Shown here one piece after another: positions 5,849 to 8,230 of a stretch of DNA of 8,230 bases. The notes beneath the pieces are model-generated. The model worked only from the letters and a program-made list of their open reading frames with translations, did no database searches and was not told the origin of the DNA. The stretch covers positions 1 to 8,230 of the forward strand of contig JASIEC010000129.1 of the NCBI GenBank assembly GCA_030046135.1. Direction: 5' to 3'. The translations under genes were made by a program, and so were the position numbers. Each line of letters opens with the position of its first letter. The first letter of the stretch is position 1. Source of the stretch: Thermoplasmata archaeon (GTDB lineage Archaea; Thermoplasmatota; Thermoplasmata; Lutacidiplasmatales; UBA184).

Positions 5849-6841
5849 CTACAGGTACTCCGCCCACGCGTGGATGACCGCCCGCTCGGCGGACGCCCAC
5901 GCCTCGGGGATCTGGTTCCATCCGGTCTTGAGGTCGCCGACGCAGTAGAGCCCCGGGATCGGTCCGCCCCCCTCGGCGAGCGCGCGGCTGTCGTCGTCGG
6001 TCCGGACGTATCCCTCCGGGTCGAACGCCGCGCCGAGCGCGCGGGGGATCGCCCCGTGCATCTCGTACCACCCGAGCGCGGAGAACCCGCGATCGTACGT
6101 CCGGTGAGCGCCGTCGGCAAACTTCACCCCGAAGCGATGCTCCCGAATCTCGTCGAACCCCACGATCTCGGGCGTCACGGCGCCGATCGAGCGTTCGGCG
6201 AGGGCGGCGACGAGCGTCGCGCGCTCCGGCTCCGCCGTTCCCTCGAGGAGGCGGTGGCCGTGGGTGAGGATCTCCACCGAGGCCGGGGCGAACTCGAGGA
6301 GATCCAGGGCGGTGCGCGCGGCGAACGGGTCGTGCCCGATCACGCCGACCGACCTCCCGGCGAGCTCGTGGCCGTCGCACAGGACGCAGAAGTCGACGAT
6401 CGCCTGGTTCGCCCACGGGAAGATCGGATCGATCTTGCCGCCGACCTCGGGGATCCGGTCGACGACCCCGAGGGCGAGGACGAGGGCCCGGCCCTTCGCG
6501 ACCTGCCGCTGCTTCAGCCAGTCGAACGTCGCGGCATAGCCGTCGGCCGTCCGTTCGGCCCGGATCGCGAGCGCCGGGGAGAAGACGTCGATCCACTCGC
6601 CGAGGCGCCGGACCGCCTCGACCTGGAGGTCGAGCAGACGGTGGCCCGAGATGCCGTCCGGGAACCCCGGGATGTTCGCCATCGTGGGCGCGTAGAACGA
6701 CCGGGAGAACTTGGGGCCGCGATCGATCACCACCGCCGTCCGGCGGAGGAGCGCGGCCTTCATCGCGGCCTGGAGGCCGGCGTGCCCGCCGCCGAGGATG
6801 ACGAAATCGTACGACTCGCGGAGCTTCGGCGGCCCGGGCAC
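5849..6841 (-). CDS. Thioredoxin-reductase-like FAD disulfide oxidoreductase lacking clear NADPH motifs
   Basis: With the GTG start at 6841 the protein has 330 residues, close to usual thioredoxin reductases. The FAD-binding strand-turn-helix FVILGGGHAG is at 13-22, FPDGISG (60-66) is a family signature, and the C-terminal FAD motif LYCVGD (298-303) precedes an alpha helix. The redox-active pair is C152-V-L-C155 followed by DG, as in the CATCDG site of thioredoxin reductase. In the inserted nucleotide domain, the usual GGGxSA loop is replaced by IGHDPFA (168-174) and the HRRxxxR phosphate-binding motif by THGHRLLEG (193-201), so NADPH use is doubtful. Family alternatives include GliT-like dithiol oxidases and ferredoxin-linked reductases. 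GTG 6841 has a TCAAAT box 26 bases upstream and places the FAD motif near the N-terminus. A TTG at 6919 would add 26 poorly conserved-looking residues. The gene is divergent from carA. Confidence 0.85.
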   Translation of the reverse strand: MPGPPKLRESYDFVILGGGHAGLQAAMKAALLRRTAVVIDRGPKFSRSFYAPTMANIPGFPDGISGHRLLDLQVEAVRRLGEWIDVFSPALAIRAERTADGYAATFDWLKQRQVAKGRALVLALGVVDRIPEVGGKIDPIFPWANQAIVDFCVLCDGHELAGRSVGVIGHDPFAARTALDLLEFAPASVEILTHGHRLLEGTAEPERATLVAALAERSIGAVTPEIVGFDEIREHRFGVKFADGAHRTYDRGFSALGWYEMHGAIPRALGAAFDPEGYVRTDDDSRALAEGGGPIPGLYCVGDLKTGWNQIPEAWASAERAVIHAWAEYL

Positions 6842-6864
6842 GGACCCGAGCAGCCGGGCGAGGG

Positions 6865-6870
6865 ATTTGA
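6865..6870 (-). promoter_or_regulatory. TATA-like box for the flavoprotein gene
   Basis: The minus strand reads TCAAAT, centred 26 bases before the GTG at 6841, which fits a leaderless mRNA starting there. The other nearby AT patch (6923-6927) would put transcription start downstream of the alternative TTG at 6919, so neither box supports the TTG start. Confidence 0.4.
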
Positions 6871-6922
6871 CGCGACGCGAGGCGTCGTCCGGGCTCGATC
6901 CGGCGTCGCGCGACGGCAAGCG

Positions 6923-6927
6923 TTAAA
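6923..6927 (+). promoter_or_regulatory. TATA-like box for carAB
   Basis: TTAAA in GCGTTAAAGG is the only AT-rich patch upstream of carA. It predicts a transcription start near 6950 and a leader of about 44 bases before the ATG at 6995. It reads TTTAA on the other strand, so it could also serve the divergent flavoprotein gene. Confidence 0.45.
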
Positions 6928-6947
6928 GGTCGCGGTCCTCCTCGGAC

Positions 6948-6965
6948 GCGTCGGGTTCCCGACGC
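6948..6965. repeat. Perfect 18-base palindrome in the carA 5' region
   Basis: GCGTCGGG-TT-CCCGACGC consists of two perfectly complementary 8-base arms around a 2-base centre. It lies on or just after the predicted transcription start of carA and 29 bases before its ATG. It could be a dimeric repressor operator for carAB or, less likely given the tiny loop, an RNA hairpin in the leader. An arm of this length can arise by chance in such GC-rich DNA, so function is inferred only from position. Confidence 0.45.
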
Positions 6966-6994
6966 ACGTGCCCGCCGACGCGGACGACGCGCCG

Positions 6995-8116
6995 ATGCGG
7001 GGGACTCTTTTCCTCGAGGACGGGACCCGGTTCGAGGGCGACGGGTTCGGTTCGCCCGGCCGGCGCGTCGGCGAGGCGGTCTTCTCGACCGGGATGGTGG
7101 GGTACCCGGAGTCGCTCACCGACCCCTCGTACCGCGGGCAGATCCTCGCGTTCACCTACCCGCTCCTCGGGAACTACGGCGTCCCCCGACCGGGGTCGAA
7201 GGACGACGACGGGCTCCCGCTCCTCGAGAGCTCCGCCCTCCAGGTCCGGGGCGTCGTGGTCCGTGGGACGACGCGGCCCTCCCACTGGGCGATGGACCGG
7301 ACCCTCGACGCCTGGCTGCGCGGCGAGGGGGTTCCCGCGGTCCGGGGCGTCGACACGCGGCGGCTCACCGAGCATCTCCGCTCCCACGGTGTCCTTCGCT
7401 CGGTCCTCGACGTCGGCCCCCGGGATCGCTCGCCGAGCGACGCCGAGCTCTCGGCCGAGATCGCTCGGGCCCCGGCGTACGCGGACGAAGCGCTCGTCGC
7501 CGAGGTCTCGCCCCGGCGACCGTCGGTCGTCGCGCGCGCTCGGGGTCCGCTGGTCGCGGTCCTGGATTGCGGGGTCAAATCGAGCATCGTTCGGGCGTTG
7601 CTCGATCGCGGCCTCAACGTCCTTCGCCTGCCGTACGACCACGAGATCCCGAGGAAGTGGAACGGCCGGCCGATCCGCGGTCTCCTCGTGGGCAACGGCC
7701 CGGGGGACCCGGTCACGCTCGGGGCGACGGTCGAGGAGCTGCGCCGGCCGTCGAACCGCGAACTCGTCACCCTCGGGATCTGCCTCGGCCACCAGCTGCT
7801 CGCCCTCGCCCGCGGCGGCTCGACGTTCAAGCTCAAGTTCGGCCATCGGGGCCAGAACAAGACGATCTGCTTCCCGGACGGGCGCGCGTACATCGTCAGC
7901 GAGAACCACGGCTACGCGGTCGCCCCGGAGTCGCTCCGCGGCACGGGGCTCCAGCCCTGGGCGACGAACCCGGACGACGGGACGCTCGAGGGGCTCCGCG
8001 ACGCGCGGGGCCGCACCCTCGCGCTCCAGGGCCACCCCGAGGGGCACCCCGGACCGCAGGAGGCCGGCTTCGTCTTCGACCTGTTCGCCGAGAAGGTCCG
8101 CCGGAGGGCCGCGTGA
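6995..8116 (+). CDS. carA: Carbamoyl-phosphate synthase small (glutaminase) subunit
   Basis: This 373-residue protein is of normal CarA length. The N-terminal CPSase small-chain domain has FLEDGTRFEGDGFG (6-19), STGMVGYPESLTDPSYRGQI (31-50) and RGVDTRRLTEHLR (117-129). The class I glutamine amidotransferase domain begins about residue 185, with GNGPGDP (233-239), the nucleophile Cys263 in GICLGHQLLALA, GHRGQN (283-288), ENHGYAV (303-309), and the His347/Glu349 of the triad in QGHPEGHPGP. It releases ammonia from glutamine and channels it to CarB to make carbamoyl phosphate for arginine and pyrimidines. ATG 6995 matches the usual family start (about six residues before the LEDG stretch). An in-frame GTG at 6968 would add nine residues (VPADADDAP). 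It forms an operon with carB through a 4-base overlap. A TTAAA box and a palindrome lie upstream. Confidence 0.97.
   Translation: MRGTLFLEDGTRFEGDGFGSPGRRVGEAVFSTGMVGYPESLTDPSYRGQILAFTYPLLGNYGVPRPGSKDDDGLPLLESSALQVRGVVVRGTTRPSHWAMDRTLDAWLRGEGVPAVRGVDTRRLTEHLRSHGVLRSVLDVGPRDRSPSDAELSAEIARAPAYADEALVAEVSPRRPSVVARARGPLVAVLDCGVKSSIVRALLDRGLNVLRLPYDHEIPRKWNGRPIRGLLVGNGPGDPVTLGATVEELRRPSNRELVTLGICLGHQLLALARGGSTFKLKFGHRGQNKTICFPDGRAYIVSENHGYAVAPESLRGTGLQPWATNPDDGTLEGLRDARGRTLALQGHPEGHPGPQEAGFVFDLFAEKVRRRAA
8103..8108 (+). promoter_or_regulatory. Shine-Dalgarno site of carB
   Basis: GGAGGG lies at the end of carA, 4 bases before the GTG at 8113. It supports that GTG as the carB start and translation by re-initiation in the overlapping pair. 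Confidence 0.6.
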
Positions 8117-8230
8117 TCGAGGGGCTGCCGCGGAAGGTCATCGTCCTCGGGTCCGGGGCGCTCAAGATCGGCGAGGCCGGCGAGTTCGACTACTCGGGCA
8201 GCCAGTGCCTGAAGGCGCTCGAGGAGGACG
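8113..8230 (+). CDS. carB: Carbamoyl-phosphate synthase large subunit (N-terminal fragment; continues past window)
   Basis: Only 39 codons are visible. They read KVIVLGSGALKIGEAGEFDY (8-27) then SGSQCLKAL (28-36), the unmistakable start of the first ATP-grasp half of CarB (family form: KVLVLGSGPxxIGQGxEFDYSGxQ). GALKIGEAGE in place of the common GPIKIGQGIE is a modest departure. The full protein should be about 1,050-1,100 residues, with two ATP-grasp units that make carboxyphosphate and then phosphorylate carbamate. The GTG start overlaps the carA stop in a GTGA arrangement and has a GGAGGG site 4 bases upstream, so the genes are translationally coupled. The N-terminus is a few residues shorter than in typical bacterial CarB. 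The truncation at 8230 is the window edge only. Confidence 0.95.
   Translation, partial: MIEGLPRKVIVLGSGALKIGEAGEFDYSGSQCLKALEED

Noticed and set aside
4216..6120. A 634-codon minus-strand open frame spanning methyltransferase, zinc-ribbon and HAD genes.
   Set aside because: No domain is seen, the composition is biased, and it crosses several well-supported genes; it is a GC-driven shadow.
6923..8047. A 374-codon minus-strand open frame opposite carA.
   Set aside because: carA has complete catalytic motifs; the antisense frame is Arg/Glu/Pro-rich without motifs.

Overview
This is a very GC-rich (roughly 70% or more by eye), densely coded stretch of what is most likely an archaeal chromosome. 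The archaeal signs are short TTAA/TTAC boxes about 24-27 bases before several start codons (TATA-like boxes with leaderless or nearly leaderless mRNAs), matches to the archaeal anti-Shine-Dalgarno complement GGAGGTGATC before internal genes, and an archaeal-looking CarA/CarB pair. The proteins are rich in Arg and Ala but not strongly acidic, which argues against a haloarchaeon. A high-GC uncultured Thermoplasmatota lineage is my best guess, by inference only. GTG is used as a start codon at least as often as ATG.

Layout. Positions 1-2169 (minus strand) hold a two-gene unit: a Ppx/GppA exopolyphosphatase-family gene, followed by an overlapping thymidylate-kinase-like P-loop kinase that runs off the left edge. 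A short divergent promoter region (2170-2250) separates this unit from a plus-strand CHAD-domain gene (2251-3165). CHAD is a polyphosphate-binding fold, so kinase, exopolyphosphatase and CHAD together look like a polyphosphate-related neighbourhood. A winged-helix plus SPPY DNA methyltransferase follows CHAD after 7 bases (3173-4672). Then come a 94-residue duplicated zinc-ribbon protein (4731-5015) and a HAD-superfamily phosphatase (5095-5838).

A minus-strand thioredoxin-reductase-like flavoprotein (5849-6841, possibly from 6919) converges on the HAD gene with only 10 bases between them. It keeps a CxxC active site but has lost the usual NADPH-binding signatures. Divergent from it is carA (6995-8116), overlapping carB by 4 bases (8113 to the right edge). 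Together these encode carbamoyl-phosphate synthetase for arginine and pyrimidine synthesis. An 18-base perfect palindrome lies between the carA TATA-like box and its start codon.

No tRNA, rRNA, CRISPR array, insertion sequence or attachment site was seen, and no gene-free stretch exceeds 160 bases. The most interesting points are the kinase-Ppx-CHAD cluster with its atypical kinase, the flavoprotein without NADPH motifs, the unusual motif arrangement of the methyltransferase, the duplicated zinc ribbon with one lost cysteine, and the carA palindrome.
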